Origin: Deinandra increscens subsp. villosa
Taxonomy: Eukaryota > Streptophyta > Magnoliopsida > Asterales > Asteraceae
DNA length: 64,000 nt
Assembly (NCBI GenBank): GCA_039602395.1
Contig: JBCNJP010000027.1
Span: 466,671 to 530,670 of the forward strand
Direction of reading: 5' to 3'
Part shown: piece after piece, positions 11,758 through 23,100 of the stretch
Position numbering within the stretch: the stretch's first letter is position 1
Layout of the letters: each line of letters begins with the position of its first letter
The notes under the pieces: model-generated
Told to the model about the DNA's origin: nothing
What the model saw: the letters and a program-made list of their open reading frames with translations, nothing else
Database searches by the model: none
Translations under genes and position numbers: made by a program

Positions 11758-12042
11758 ATTTTCTTTTTTAATAATGTTATTTAATTTATGTTATGCATTG
11801 TAAATTTTTTTTAAATTTATGTCATGCATTGTAATCTTTTTTTATTTATTTTAATGAAGCATGTTTTATTTTAGTTTTTATTTAAATTGTTATAATTAAA
11901 AATTAATAAAAAAGTGATTGGGGAAATGGGGAAACCATTACCCACAAAATGGGGAAAAATGGGAAGGGGTGGGAAATGATGAGGTGACACCAAATATGGA
12001 GTGGGGAAATAGGTAATGGGAAAACCATTACTCTTAACCTAA

Positions 12043-12730
12043 CGTCGTATATTTGATCATTTTCCTAAAAAACTAATTAAATAACCAACTAAAAAGAAAT
12101 ATTACTTTACCAACAGAAACATAAGCCACTCTTTTCCACTTGAAGTGGTTTAGTTGAGTAACTAAAAGTATTAAAATAGAATGTTTAGGTTCCAAGACAC
12201 TTGTGAAAAAAATATAGAGGTTCTAGGTTTGATAGGGTTTTTTATTTATTTATTTATTTATGATAGGTTTCATTTTGAGGGTGGTGTTTAGGTTCTTTAT
12301 TCAAGAAATGAGGATGATCGGATGAATAAGTAATTTATCAGTGATTTAAATTTATTTTTAAGAAAAAAAAAAAGCTAAAGTCAACCTGTTTATACTGTCT
12401 TAGATTGATTTTTTTTTTTAAATTTAATCAATCAAAGAATTACTTTACAAACAGAAACATATGCCAATGTTAACCTGTTTATATTGTCATTCGATTATCG
12501 AAGATACGCTACTTACACTACCGACAAGTACGTGTTAAATATATTTAAAATGCATTACAAATCGAAGCTAAATTACTTCTTTCAAATTCACAGCATATAA
12601 TATCGAATTATTAAGTGCCCCTACTTTTTTCCTGATAAGAGTCTTTCACATCCTCATCTTTATATTCTATATAAAACTCTGTTTTATATATTTATATAAT
12701 GTCCCTAACATTTGAAGACGTGGATAATAG
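12043..12730. other. AT-rich intergenic stretch, no gene seen
   Basis: Contains simple A/T runs and a short TTTA repeat near 12241. No coding signal or element ends were found. Confidence 0.4.
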
Positions 12731-12742
12731 GAAATGAAATAT

Positions 12743-12985
12743 ACCAGGTGGCATTTGTCCCAGTGATATAGGGATGGAGGTTAGAGCTTGGGACCTTGAG
12801 GTCTCAAGTTTAAACCTGACTGAAGGGGGTTTTTCTCAAATGGTGAGTTTCCTCTTTGATGGTGTTCCTGGGTGAGCCAAGTCTGGAGTGTCAAAATCTG
12901 TATGGACGATTGCAATCCTGTCTCAAGAATGCTCACTCGGGTATTGGAGATATAGAGAGTAATTCCAAACGCCGTTAAAAAAAAA
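12743..12985 (+). mobile_element. SINE with 12-bp target duplication
   Basis: GAAATGAAATAT flanks the segment exactly (12731-12742 and 12986-12997) and the right end is an A run. The 5' part has a tRNA-like look with a degenerate B box (AAGTTTAAACC near 12807). The 243-bp length and the A tail fit a SINE copied by L1 machinery. The A box is weak. Confidence 0.7.
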
Positions 12986-12997
12986 GAAATGAAATAT

Positions 12998-14117
12998 GAG
13001 AGCATTCAAAGCTTTATGTAGAATTAAAAAGAAAAAACAAAAGATGAAAGACATTTTTTACTCTTTTTAAGATCTCCTTATTTTTTAAACTTTCATAACT
13101 TTTAGATATGATATTATTTTTTTTAAAAAAAATTACACAATAAAAACGAGGGTTTTCTATCTTTAAAACGCGTATATATCATTTTCTAGATACTCCCATT
13201 TTATTTCTTATATTTATTCCTACTTAGTTAAATAGTACATCTTTATTTTATTTTCTATAACTTTTTTTCTCTCTCTACTACTCACATCTTCTTACAATAA
13301 TATAAACTAATAGATACGGGGTAATTTTGGTTCCCAAAATATATGAGGATGAGATAAAGTGATCTATCAATGATTCAAATTTGCTTTTAAAAATTTAAGA
13401 AATGAGCATGATCGGGAAAGTAAATGATCTATCTGTTAGTCTCTCATGAGTTCACAACTATCATGCATAACTCTCACAGCACAATCACGTCAATGCCAAG
13501 TCATTAGAAACATTTGACTAGCTTTTTGTTTTTTTTTTCATTCTTAAAGTGAGATTACTCTTGATCAAAAAAATAAAAGTTAGGACTGTCACTTATCAAA
13601 TTAAAAATATGAATTATTATCAGTCAATGGTTTATAATGTGGATTATTAAAATTCAATTTATCTTTCTTTTTTGAACTTCAATAATGTAACCCTTGATTA
13701 TCATCTTTATCATCAAATATCTTTTAAGACAATTGATTACTAGATGAAATTTGATTCTAAGTTTTGTAATAGTGCTCGTATATTTAATCAAATATTGGAT
13801 TCAATACATCTAATGGGCTTTACATAAAGATATAACTTATGCATGGTTCTTCTTAAAACGAGAAATTAGTGGCCCAATATTAAATATTAAAGGTTAAAAC
13901 TTATAATCACTCAAAAAACCCCTACCGAAAGTGAGATTTTATAGGTACAACCATCAAAATAGACGAGTAAGAACAATAAGTTATCATTTAGTAACACATG
14001 CTATAAATAAAATTATAAAGGTATTTTTTATTTGAGTGACTTATAATGCAGTTTCTATGGCAGAGTAGCCACCAAAAGGGCTCATAACTTCGTCGTGAGC
14101 CGTTTGAGAGCCGCCTA
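12998..14117. other. AT-rich intergenic stretch, no gene seen
   Basis: About 1.1 kb with homopolymer runs only; no recognisable gene or element. Confidence 0.4.
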
Positions 14118-14194
14118 TTGTTTTTGCGTTCTTTCGAAAAACGAGTTAAGGCAGAAGCGGGGTTGAGCTGCAAGATTGGTTCTTACAAAAATAA

Positions 14195-14310
14195 GGTCTT
14201 CCGGGAGAAATTGGGCCGGAAGAGAGTTCTTTCGGAAAAACGAACCGGAAGAGTTCTTCTGGAAAAACAGTTCAACCGGAAGATCAGTTCTTCCAAAATG
14301 ACAATTGTTA
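14195..14310 (+). repeat. Short-period direct repeats upstream of the RT element
   Basis: A unit like CCGGAAGAG(T)TCTT...GAAAAA recurs about four times with changing spacing. It lies just outside the 5' junction of the RT element. A 75-codon open frame over it (14118-14345) is explained by the repeats. Confidence 0.5.
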
Positions 14311-14362
14311 TGCGTTTTGAGCTAATTAAGGTAATTCCGCGTTAATTAAAAATCAATTAGCA

Positions 14363-16822
14363 GTGTCTTCGGAAGATTGCGGATGGCCACTTCACTGCGG
14401 CGGTGAAAGTACTTTGTTCGTCCGGTGTTGCGCCTTATAATGGGGACACCACGCTCGCCCTTGAGGCCAAGCATCCCCACATGCCGCCTCCATCGTTGTC
14501 GTCCGTTGCCTATTCAGAGCCCCCCATGGTGGCGAACGTTGATGGTGTTATGGGGTGCATTAAATCGTTTCCTAAAGGGATATCTTGTGGGAGGGATGGC
14601 CTGAGGGCGCATCACATTCTTGATTCCCTGTGTGGGGAGGGCTCCGCCATTGCTAACGACCTTCTAGAGGCCATTACTTCGGTGGTTAATTTGTGGCTTG
14701 GGTGGAGATGCCCGGGTTGCCTGTCGGAGTTTGTTGCTTCTGCTCCCCTTACACCGCTTTTAAAACCTGATAATGGGATCCGCCCAATTGCGGTTGGTAC
14801 TATCTGGACACGTCTGGTTTCCAAGGTCGTTATGAAAGGGGTTGGTAAGGTTATGGCGCAGCACCTCTTTGATTTTCAATTCGGGGTTGGTGTGTCGGGA
14901 GGGGCGGAGGCCATTTTGCACAGTGTTAACCGTGTTTTAGGAGATCGTCACGGGGATGGGTCCCTGGCCATGCTTTACCGTTGATTTTTCTAATGCCTTT
15001 AACCTGGTTGACAGATCATCTTTGCTTCATGAGGTAAGGGTGAGGTGCCCTTCTATTTCGCCCTGGGTTGAGTTTTTATATGAGCAACCTGCTAGACTGT
15101 ATCTCGGGGATAATCATATCTGGTCCGCTACGGGGGTTCAACAAGGTGATCCTTTGGGGCCTCTCCTCTTCGCGCTTGTTTTGCACCCCTTGGTTCACCA
15201 GATCAGGGACAATTGCAAACTTCTCCTTCATGCATGGTACCTCGATGATGGTACTGTTATTGGGGATGTTGGGGAAGTTGCCAAAGTACTGGATATCATT
15301 AAAGATAGGGGGCTTTCCTTAGGGCTTGTGCTCAACATTGGAAAGACTGAGCTCTTTTGGCCTTCTTGTGACGGTAGGAAGCCTCGTGCGGGTCTCTTCC
15401 CAGAGAACATTGGCCGGCCTGGCCTATGGGTGAAACTCTTAGGGGGAGCGGTTAGTCGGAATGCAGATTTCATCCAAGGGTTGGCTACGAAAAGAGCTTC
15501 CAATGCTGTTGATCTGATCCGTCTCCTCCCTAAGTTGGGGGGTCCGCAGAGTGAACTTCTTCTATTGCGCTCGTGTATGGGTATAGCCAAACTTTTCTTT
15601 GGGTTAAGGACATGTCCCCCTTTACACATGTTAGGGGCTGCCTCCTTTTTTGATAAAGAACTGCGCTCGGCTATCGAGAATTTGGTGGTTTGTGGGGGGG
15701 CCTTCTTTGGGGATCTCCAATGGCGGCTTGCCTCATTACCCATCAGGTGTGGGGGGCTTGGATTATATTCTGCAATGGAGGCTTTCTCGTTTACCTTTGT
15801 GGCATCAAGGGCGCAATCTTGGGTGCTTCAAGATCATATTTTGAGGGAAAGTGGGATATGTGGCATGGACGCGGAGTATGCGGGCGCGTTGGACCGTCTT
15901 CGGGATGTCACTCCAGACTTTGACTTGAGCGGGTTCACTGACAAGGACACCGCCCCCCCCCCTAAAGCCCAAAAAGTTTTGGCGAGTGCCCTTTTTGGTA
16001 AAATCATGCAAGAGATGGAAGTGAAGTTTGACATGACCGTAAGACAAAAAGCCGTGTTCGGATGTTTACAAGCGCCACATGCCCAAGATTTCCTCCGAGT
16101 TATCCTTATCGATGGGTTGGGCCAGCACATGTCCCCGGTGGAATATCGTGCCATCCTTAAATACCGCCTCATGATTCCCATTTTCCCGTCAGACGAGAGG
16201 TGCCCCGTTTGTCGTAAGGCTTGTTTGGATTCGTTTGGGGAACATGCTGTCCATTGCAAAGAACTCCCGGGGTTTAAATATCGACACGATTTGGTTAGGG
16301 ATCTTCTATTCGACATATTTAAGCGCGCGGGGATTTCGGTGAAGAAGGAAGCTCCGGTCAACTTCCTAACGGACCCGTCTAATGGGTGATCGACTCTTAG
16401 ACCGGCAGACATCTTGGTTTTTGGGTGGATAAGGGGGAAACATGCTTGCCTGGATCTCACTGGGGTCTCCCCTCTGGTAGGCTTGGGGCCTGGGGAGTTC
16501 AAAGTGGGGCAGGCGGCTTCTAAGGCTGCGTTGGGGAAAGTGAACAAGCACGAGAAAGCATGCATTGAAAATCAACACGTGTTTGTTCCTTTTGCCTTTG
16601 ACACTTTTGGGGGTCTCGCCTCTGAGGCCGTGGAAACTCTGAGTAGAGTTCAACGGGTCATGCATGGTAATGTGGTGACCTCTGGAGCTAGGGATGTAGT
16701 TTTTACGAGGCTTAGCTTTGCTATTCAGAAAGGCTTGGCGGCGCAGCTTGTTGCCCGCCTCCCTTGCCCGCCGGGGTGATTGTCCACTTGTATTTCTGTT
16801 TTAAATGAATTGATTTATATTT
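14363..16822 (+). mobile_element. Non-LTR-like RT element, 5'-truncated, with restriction-like endonuclease signature
   Basis: Homology with the second copy (49128-49691) and the protein content define the element. It begins abruptly inside an open frame and ends about 45 bases after the stop codon. AATTAGCA occurs on both sides (14355-14362 and 16823-16830), a possible target duplication. An abrupt 5' truncation plus a short shared 3' end suggests target-primed reverse transcription rather than LTR or DNA transposition. The coding part is described in the next entry. Confidence 0.6.
14364..16779 (+). pseudogene. Reverse transcriptase with zinc finger and PD-(D/E)xK-like C-terminus, two disabling changes
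   Basis: Three open pieces form one protein. A one-base T insertion at 14974-14976 shifts frame between AMLY and TVDFSNAFN, and a TGA at 16387 replaces an Arg codon (CGA to TGA; copy 2 has CGT). RT blocks in order: TVDFSNAFNLVDR (catalytic Asp), GVQQGDPLGPLLFAL, HAWYLDDGTVIGD (catalytic Asp pair, Leu at position 2), LGLVLNIGKTELFW, VKLLGGAVS. Then follow a Cys/His cluster CPVCRKACLDSFGEHAVHC, a basic-acidic motif KYRHDLVRDLLFDI, and RPADILV with a second Asp 14 residues on (KHACLDLTGVSPL). The order RT, zinc finger, PD-x14-D matches the restriction-like endonuclease group of non-LTR elements. Similar plant proteins exist under vague names. Clade assignment is inference. Confidence 0.7.
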
Positions 16823-16830
16823 AATTAGCA

Positions 16831-17254
16831 TTAAAGACGCTTAATGCAAAGTTTGACTACGAATTATGTTGATTGTTCCCCCAAGGCTCCTACCACGATA
16901 AATACGTACAACATTATAAGTTGAAGCAAAACACACCAGAATTCTTTCTCTCTACCTCTTCTTCATCCATACTTCACTCAAAAAAATTCTTCGAAGATCT
17001 TCAAGTGTTCATTAAGGTATTTCGGGCTTACAGTTATCCCGGTTGTACACTCGGCTTTGGCGATTATATCTTGGAAAACAAAACGAGATCTTCGACAGAT
17101 CCGGAATTTGTATTATGAGACCCGGGTTCTGACTCGAAGCCTTCACCGGCTCGTCTTTATTATTCTCTATTTCTTTTGATTTTTCTATCTTAAAATTTTT
17201 CAACTAAACCTTCTGTTTAAGAATTTTTAAATCCCAAATCATTTTCTTTTCTTA
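16831..17254. other. Intergenic stretch, no gene seen
   Basis: Holds an 81-codon open frame (16873-17118) without recognisable motifs. The mixed pyrimidine-rich sequence could be an old LTR or leader fragment, but I could not find ends. Confidence 0.35.
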
Positions 17255-17292
17255 ACAAGATGTATACCTCCCGCGCTTTGCGGCGAGTAGCT
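17255..17292 (-). mobile_element. Helitron-like 3' end, minus orientation
   Basis: Read on the minus strand, a GC-rich hairpin (CCGC-loop-GCGG) is followed after about 10 bases by CTTGT. This is the layout of a Helitron 3' terminus, with CTTGT in place of the usual CTAGT. The other end was not found. Confidence 0.35.
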
Positions 17293-17440
17293 TATTTTTT
17301 AAAGTGTATATATGACTATATCCGTATAAAATCTTAAAAATATATATATAATAGAATAAAAAAAGAAAAAAACTAAAAATCAGATGCTAAAAATGGAATG
17401 TACAATATAGGAAAGAAAAAAGAAAGAAACTAAATAAGTA

Positions 17441-17516
17441 GGATGGAAAGAGATTCGAACAGGAGACCACATAGTTGAAAGGTTGTTGATTTACCAAAGC
17501 ACCACTTCAATGACTT
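17441..17516 (-). repeat. tRNA-related fragment (SINE head)
   Basis: The minus strand reads GTGGTGCTTTGGTAAATCAA, then about 30 bases later TGTTCGAATCTC, close to pol III A and B boxes. The acceptor stem is not paired, so it is a SINE head or tRNA relic, not a tRNA gene. Confidence 0.5.
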
Positions 17517-17531
17517 TGACAAATTTTCAGA

Positions 17532-20354
17532 TCTACTATTCTAATAAAAGAAAAGGTTTTAATCGTAGATGACATCACCACAACCTCCCAATTGGTCACC
17601 ACTATTAAATAATTTGTGTCTCATTGGTATATAGAACGCGGATCCTCTCCCCACCTGCTTTACATACTCGGATCCTCCACCCAATTCTGTGTCGGCACAC
17701 TGCTACATTCCCACATATATAGGTCGTGTTCTTTTTTAACCCTAAATCACTCACGTCCTCACAGCCGCAGACCACACCTGTTCCTCTGAATAGCGACGAA
17801 TCAAGGTAATGAATTACGTTTACGTTTTGCTCCTCAATTTGTACAATTTATTTTTCGCTCCGTTTTTTTGATTCATTGATGTTCGTGTCGGCGTTGGATG
17901 ATTGGGGTTTTCGAACCCTAATTTGTGTCGGATCGGCTTTGTATAATTCTTGAATCGAACGATATGATTCTGGAATCCGATATAAGTTCTGATACTTTTT
18001 CTAATAGTGGTATATCGTTAGGATTTATATTTCTTTGGATTTGATTCTTGAACCCTACCGCATTCGAAGGAAACTGAAAAAGTGGCTGTACCTTAAGGTA
18101 TTTCATTCAATTTTATTATTTTTAGGTTAGATTTGAATAAGTTCCTTTTTTGGTGTTTATTAGAAACAATTGTATTTGTTTTCATTAAGTAGTTTTTTTT
18201 TTATGATGTTAATCAATTGTTGGAAAAAGCAGACGAATCATAATATAGAGAATTGTGAAGCAAATATTCATCACATGGCTTTTTGTGTCTCTTAATTCGT
18301 TTGACCCACTTGAGTAATTTCATTTGCAGGTGTATATGCAAAAAGAGGGAGATGATTTATACGGTTTGGAAGGTGTTTATGTAGTAGACCCAGTTTACCA
18401 GTTTTTGTATTTATTTATGCAGTTACATGCTTCCATTTCGAGGTGACTATGCATTACTTGAATTTAGTAAGGTTGGTTCTGATTTATATGGATTTTCTTA
18501 TCAACTTAACAATCCAAATTTAGTTACATTACTTGAAAACATCGGCTGGCCATCTGTTTTTACCAAACTAGCCATGGATATGTGACAGAAGTTGTTGTAT
18601 ATAGTGCCACTTCAGTGTAAACCTATGCTTATGTTTTAGCTGATCGATTTACATTTTCTCATAGATAGATGTCGGTTATTCGGTTTTCTTCGTATTCGTT
18701 TTGTAGGTTCTACGACTAAATCATCGACTTTTTGTTCAAATCATCCCAATATTCATTTCCTGTTGATATCTTATTTACTAAACATTTATGATTCTTACTT
18801 ACAGATGAACTACATGCACTCTCTATATGAAGGGACATTGTTAAAAACTTACACACAACTGGGAATGAATGAATGAGAATGGCTTTGGAAATATTTGGAT
18901 TCATCACCAACAACATTCCTTTTTCTCTAGGTGTTCACTTTCCTATTTTTTATGTTTAATATTTTCAGGCTCAATTTATGGATGCAGAGCTCTTACGGGT
19001 CATCCTCAAATATGATCATTCATACTAGCAGGTGAAATTAGAATCATAACTCTCCCTCTGGTCAAAACTATATCTAAAATCAACGAGATACGTTTCCACC
19101 TGTTAAGGTAAAAATTCTAAATTGTTTTAACCTAAATTAGTTCTACATGAATTTTTTCTTGGTTATTGATTTTTTAGGTCATGAATTCAGGGCATGAAGT
19201 TTCAACGTGTTCGATTTAACATTCTGAGACTCGGGTATTACATTAATGCTCTTCTTTTTTCTTTTTTTTTTGGTTTCTCAAACATAATTATATGAAGAGT
19301 TACATAAGCGGGAAATCACACGACATCAAGTTGTCATGCCGGGTAGCGAGTTGGAGTGTTGATTTTGATAATTTGTAGTTAGTCAATGCTAAGGGTAGCG
19401 AGTTGGATTCTTCCCTGATTGTTTTGATGGGCAAATATGATAAGCCTTTTTTCGTTTAACTTTACTAGACACAAGGTAACTGTCAATAAATTTATCTGCT
19501 CATCAGCAAAATATGTATTAGTTGTTCATACATAAAAAAATCATAGCTATTATATTATTTACAATAGTACTAACTGTTGAAATCCTTCATCAAACAAAAA
19601 TTAAGACACCAACTCTTAACTAAATGATTTACTAAAACAATTAGTATTCAACTGTAGTTACTTACATCCAATTGCTAAATCAATAATTTTTTACAAACAT
19701 AACCATAGCTAAACCTGATTAATTTTTACTGGTTACCACTAAAATATTAAGCCCCGTAAATGTAAACTTTGCAGTACATGATGATATCGACGGCCCATAA
19801 AAACTCATTTGAGTTTCTCGAACATTTGTTTTTTTTAAGATTGAAATGCATTATGATTTTTTTAATGAGTTATAAAAATCATGGATCAAATTGTTTCTCT
19901 TGGAAAGCATGTTATAGAGGCGGAGATAATTTCTAGAAGCAATACTGGTTTTCGTACATTACTTCTAAGGATTTCAATGTCGCCATCAGATAAAAAGATT
20001 CCGTTTAAATTTCAGAGAAGTAATTTCCAACAGCCGTATGTTTTGGAATGACAGTTAATAAGAGTCAAGGACAGTCACTATCAAAGGTCGGATTATATTT
20101 GAAGAATCCCTGCTTTAGCCATAGACAACTGTATGTCGCTTTATCAAGAGTAACGAGTAGGGCTGGGCTTAAAGTTCTAATTTTAGATGAAGATGGCAAA
20201 GTCACTAACAAAACATAAAATGTTGTTTACAAGTCTGTCTTTTCCACTTTGTAATTTTTTACTTAACGTATCAATGATATTATACCTCTTTAAAACTTTT
20301 TTTACCTTATAATTTTTCATACCAGCCGTGCGATGCACGGGTATTAAAGACTTG
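17532..20354 (+). mobile_element. Helitron, decayed, with helicase remnant
   Basis: The 5' end TCTACTATTCTAATAAAAG follows an A (insertion between A and T) and resembles plant Helitron starts. The 3' end has the hairpin CCGTGC-GAT-GCACGG at 20326-20340, ten bases before CTTG followed by T. Between them lies a fragment of the Helitron helicase. A TATA-like motif near 17715 followed by a GT-rich splice-like junction near 17806 may be the old promoter and first exon. The Rep domain was not found, so it is a deleted copy. CTTG instead of CTAG/CTRR is unusual. Confidence 0.65.
19893..20218 (+). pseudogene. Helitron Pif1-like helicase, C-terminal remnant
   Basis: Conceptual translation in two frames gives SLGKHVIEAEIISRSNTGFR, SPSDKKIPFKFQR and, after a frameshift near 20045, MTVNKSQGQSLSKVGLYL with interrupted codons, then LYVALSRVTSRAGLKVLILD. 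These are the terminal motifs of Pif1-like helicases of Helitrons (the KSQGQ and YVALSR motifs V and VI). The first two thirds of the protein are missing. It ends with a stop near 20218, about 110 bases before the element's 3' hairpin, as expected. Confidence 0.75.
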
Positions 20355-20584
20355 TAACTAAATATATAACATTTAACAGAAACGCAAAAGCAAAAAAAAA
20401 AAATTAAACACCATTCTGCCACGTGTACCAAATGGACATGTGGCAAACCCTAATTCAATCAACCGAAGTACAGTAAAGTTAGAGACAAACACTTCAATTC
20501 ATTTTGTTAATATATATAATTATATATTATAGTTCAGTGGTTTTAATTTCCAATTTACCATTTTGTCATTCATCTATATGTATT

Positions 20585-20683
20585 AGAATAGTTGTTACTT
20601 TGTATTGTAATTGTTTATTTGTATTGTAATTTTTTTATGTATTGTAAGAGTAGGGTAGAGATATTGATTTCCTTTGTATTGTA
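20585..20683 (+). repeat. Minisatellite with TTTGTATTGTAA units
   Basis: About five degenerate copies of a 12-base unit lie between the Helitron and the next Helitron-like end. Confidence 0.55.
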
Positions 20684-20716
20684 ACAAGATGGTGACCCGC
20701 CCGCGCTTCGCGGTGG
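20684..20716 (-). mobile_element. Helitron-like 3' end, minus orientation
   Basis: On the minus strand the perfect hairpin CCGCG-AAG-CGCGG (20701-20713) is followed after about 12 bases by CTTGT. It shares the CTTGT end with the Helitron at 17532 and the site at 17255. The 5' end was not found to the right. Confidence 0.4.
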
Positions 20717-20908
20717 GCCACCCATTTACCGTCAGTTTAAAAGTAGAGATTAGCCATTTTCATGTAAATAGAAGCTTTAGTCCAAGAGACAGCCACAACG
20801 CATACATCGTAGGTCACATAATGATTATGTCCGGGGAACAAATTAACAGGTGGAAGAAAGATAACGACATTCACATAGTGGATCTGTTGACTCATGAATG
20901 AGTGTGTG

Positions 20909-20909
<1 letters not shown>

Positions 20910-20952
<43 letters not shown>
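20910..20952. repeat. (AT)n microsatellite
   Basis: About 20 uninterrupted AT dinucleotides. Expected to vary in length between individuals. Confidence 0.9.
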
Positions 20953-20954
<2 letters not shown>

Positions 20955-21568
20955 TAACACATATTTACATGACTGTCTTTTAAAGATTTCAATTAGAAAT
21001 GAAATGTAAGTTTAATTTTATAAAAAGTTCTAACATTAATAATCAACCTCAAAGTATCAGTTGTAATAAAGTAAAACAAAAGTTTGTCCCTTTAAAAGTG
21101 AAATTTAACCAAACCAAATCAGAAGATAATGATCATAGCCCAACAAAAAAGTAAATCAAAATTAAAAGATGAAATAAAAACCTCAAAGTCATAAAGATTA
21201 TGAGTGCTTAGATTAAATCATCACAACCTAAATCTCGTGATCTAAGGCTCAGATCATAACACAATCATCATAGCCGGAACAGCTCAAATCGGAGCACTAA
21301 ACAAAAAAGGAAAATTGGATTTAAATAATCCCTACTTTTACCTATTGGCCGGCAATAATCCCACATTTAAAAATCATTTTCACCAGTCCCAACTTTCATC
21401 CAAATTTTTTTTAATGGACCCGTCGTTAACTTTTTTAACACCGTTATATATATGCTGACATGGCACGCTGACGTGTAATACTTCTTGTATTTCTTTAATT
21501 TTTTAATCCATGTCATATTACAAACATCATTATATATATATACAATAGAAATTGAGGATGAATAAATT

Positions 21569-22540
21569 GTTTTCGTTTCTCATAGTTTGGCCACGTGACT
21601 TTAGTGCTTTGACGCTTTCTACCCCTAAACTTTTACAATTTGTTTTTTTAATGAAATAGTAAACTTTCGGTTTTCATAGTTTGGCCACATACAGTGTTGG
21701 GAAAGTTGGGCTAGGCGCCCGCCTAGGCGCTAGTCGCCGGTTTATAGAGGAAATTTACATTCCTCTGTGAAATTAGGCGTTAGGCGGATTTAGGCGTGGT
21801 TAGGCGGTTCTAGGCGGGGTTAGGCGGTAGTCGGTAGGCGTTTTTAGGCGGGGTTAGGCGGTTCTAGGCGGATTTAGGCGGGGTTAGGCGGTTCTAGGCG
21901 GATTTTAGGGAATATATTTATTAATTTTTTGAAATATATATATATATATATAAATCTTAAAAATTTCTAAAAATTTCAAAACCGACTAATTCCGATTAAT
22001 CCCGATTAATCCCGATTAATCCCTAGGCTCTACCCGACCGCCTAGCTACCGCCTAGCGCTTTCTACAACCATGGCCACATATGTTTCATAATTTTACGTT
22101 TTCTACCCTCAAACTTTTAAAGTTTTTTTTTTTTTGCTTTTGTTTTAAGTTTTGTTGTCTTCTACTTTGGCCACGAAACTTTTAACTTTTCTACTTTCGT
22201 TTTTAGTATACTTTTATATTTTATACTTGGATGACTAGTGATGTTTTCGTTTCTCATAGTTTGGCCACGTGACTTTGGTGCTTTGACGCTTTCTACCCCT
22301 AAACTTTTATAATTTGTTTTTTTAATGAAATAGCAAACTTTCGGTTTTCATAGTTTGGCCACATATGTTTCATAATTTAATGTTTTCTACCCTCAAACTT
22401 TTAAAGTTTTTTTTTTTTTGCTTTTTTTTTAAGTTTTGTTGTCTTCTACTTTGTCCACGAAACTTTTAACTTTTCTACTTTCGTTTATAGTATACTTTTA
22501 TATTTTATACTTTCATCACGAGAATTTTACGTTTTATACC
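21569..22540 (+). repeat. Tandem duplication of about 287 bp, first copy split by a MITE
   Basis: TTTTCGTTTCTCATAGTTTG and the following sequence occur at about 21569 and again at about 22246 with few differences. Subtracting the MITE and its duplicated target leaves a period of about 287 bp. A related, more diverged copy lies at 33140-33410. Confidence 0.75.
21692..22073. mobile_element. hAT-type MITE with 8-bp target duplication
   Basis: Ends CAGTGTTG... and ...CAACCATG are imperfect inverted repeats. GCCACATA flanks both sides (21684-21691 and 22074-22081), the 8-bp duplication of hAT elements. The interior has a TAGGCGG minisatellite (about a dozen units, 21775-21905) and CCGATTAAT repeats. 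It has no coding capacity. Confidence 0.85.
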
Positions 22541-23100
22541 CCTTAACTTTTTAACTTTCGTTTTTTATTCGACTAATTTCATTTTTAGTATACTTTTAGA
22601 GTTTTTTTACTTTGACGATGACTTTTTTCATAGTTTTATACTTCGTCAATGTTTTTTTTTTGTTTTAAGTTTTGTTATATTTTACTTTGGCCACGAAACT
22701 TTTAACATTTTATTTTTGTTTTTAGTATACTTATACCACAAGACTTTTAAACTTTTACGTTTTATACCCTTTAACTTTTTAACTCTCTAACTTTTAAAAC
22801 TTTTTTTTTTGTTTTAAGTTTTGTTGTGTTCTTCTTTGACCACGAAACTTTTAACTTTTCTACTTTCGCTTTTAGTATACTTTTATAGTTTATACTTTCA
22901 TCACGAGACTTTTAGACTTTTACGTTTTATACCCCTAACTTTTTAACTTTCGTTGAGCATATAAATTCAACGCCGTGCACCACGAGACTTTTAGACTTTT
23001 ACGTTTTATACCCCTTAACTTTTTAACTTTCGTTATAGTTTTATACTTTCACCACGAGACTTTTAGATTTTTACGTTTTATACCACTTAATTTTTTTTAC
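22513..23100 (+). repeat. Minisatellite with CACGAGACTTTTAGACTTTT units
   Basis: Five diverged copies of a unit that continues into ACGTTTTATACCCCTTAACT start near 22513, 22736, 22900, 22978 and 23051. No coding signal is seen. Confidence 0.65.

Larger units (their letters stand above)
10137..12039 (+). mobile_element. PIF/Harbinger DNA transposon, complete ends, dead transposase
   Basis: The left end GGGTAAGAGTAATGG (10137) and the reverse complement of the right end GGTTAAGAGTAATGG (to 12039) form terminal inverted repeats with one difference. TAA flanks both ends (10134-10136 and 12040-12042), the 3-bp target duplication of this superfamily. The 1.9-kb element holds one decayed transposase gene and no Myb-like ORF1. 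A 28-base G run sits near the left end. Confidence 0.85.

Noticed and set aside
15228..16665. Several long minus-strand frames opposite the RT element
   Set aside because: They are antisense shadows of a well-supported plus-strand reverse transcriptase with conserved motifs.
17441..17516. Possible tRNA gene
   Set aside because: A and B boxes are present, but the acceptor and anticodon stems do not pair; it is a SINE head or relic.
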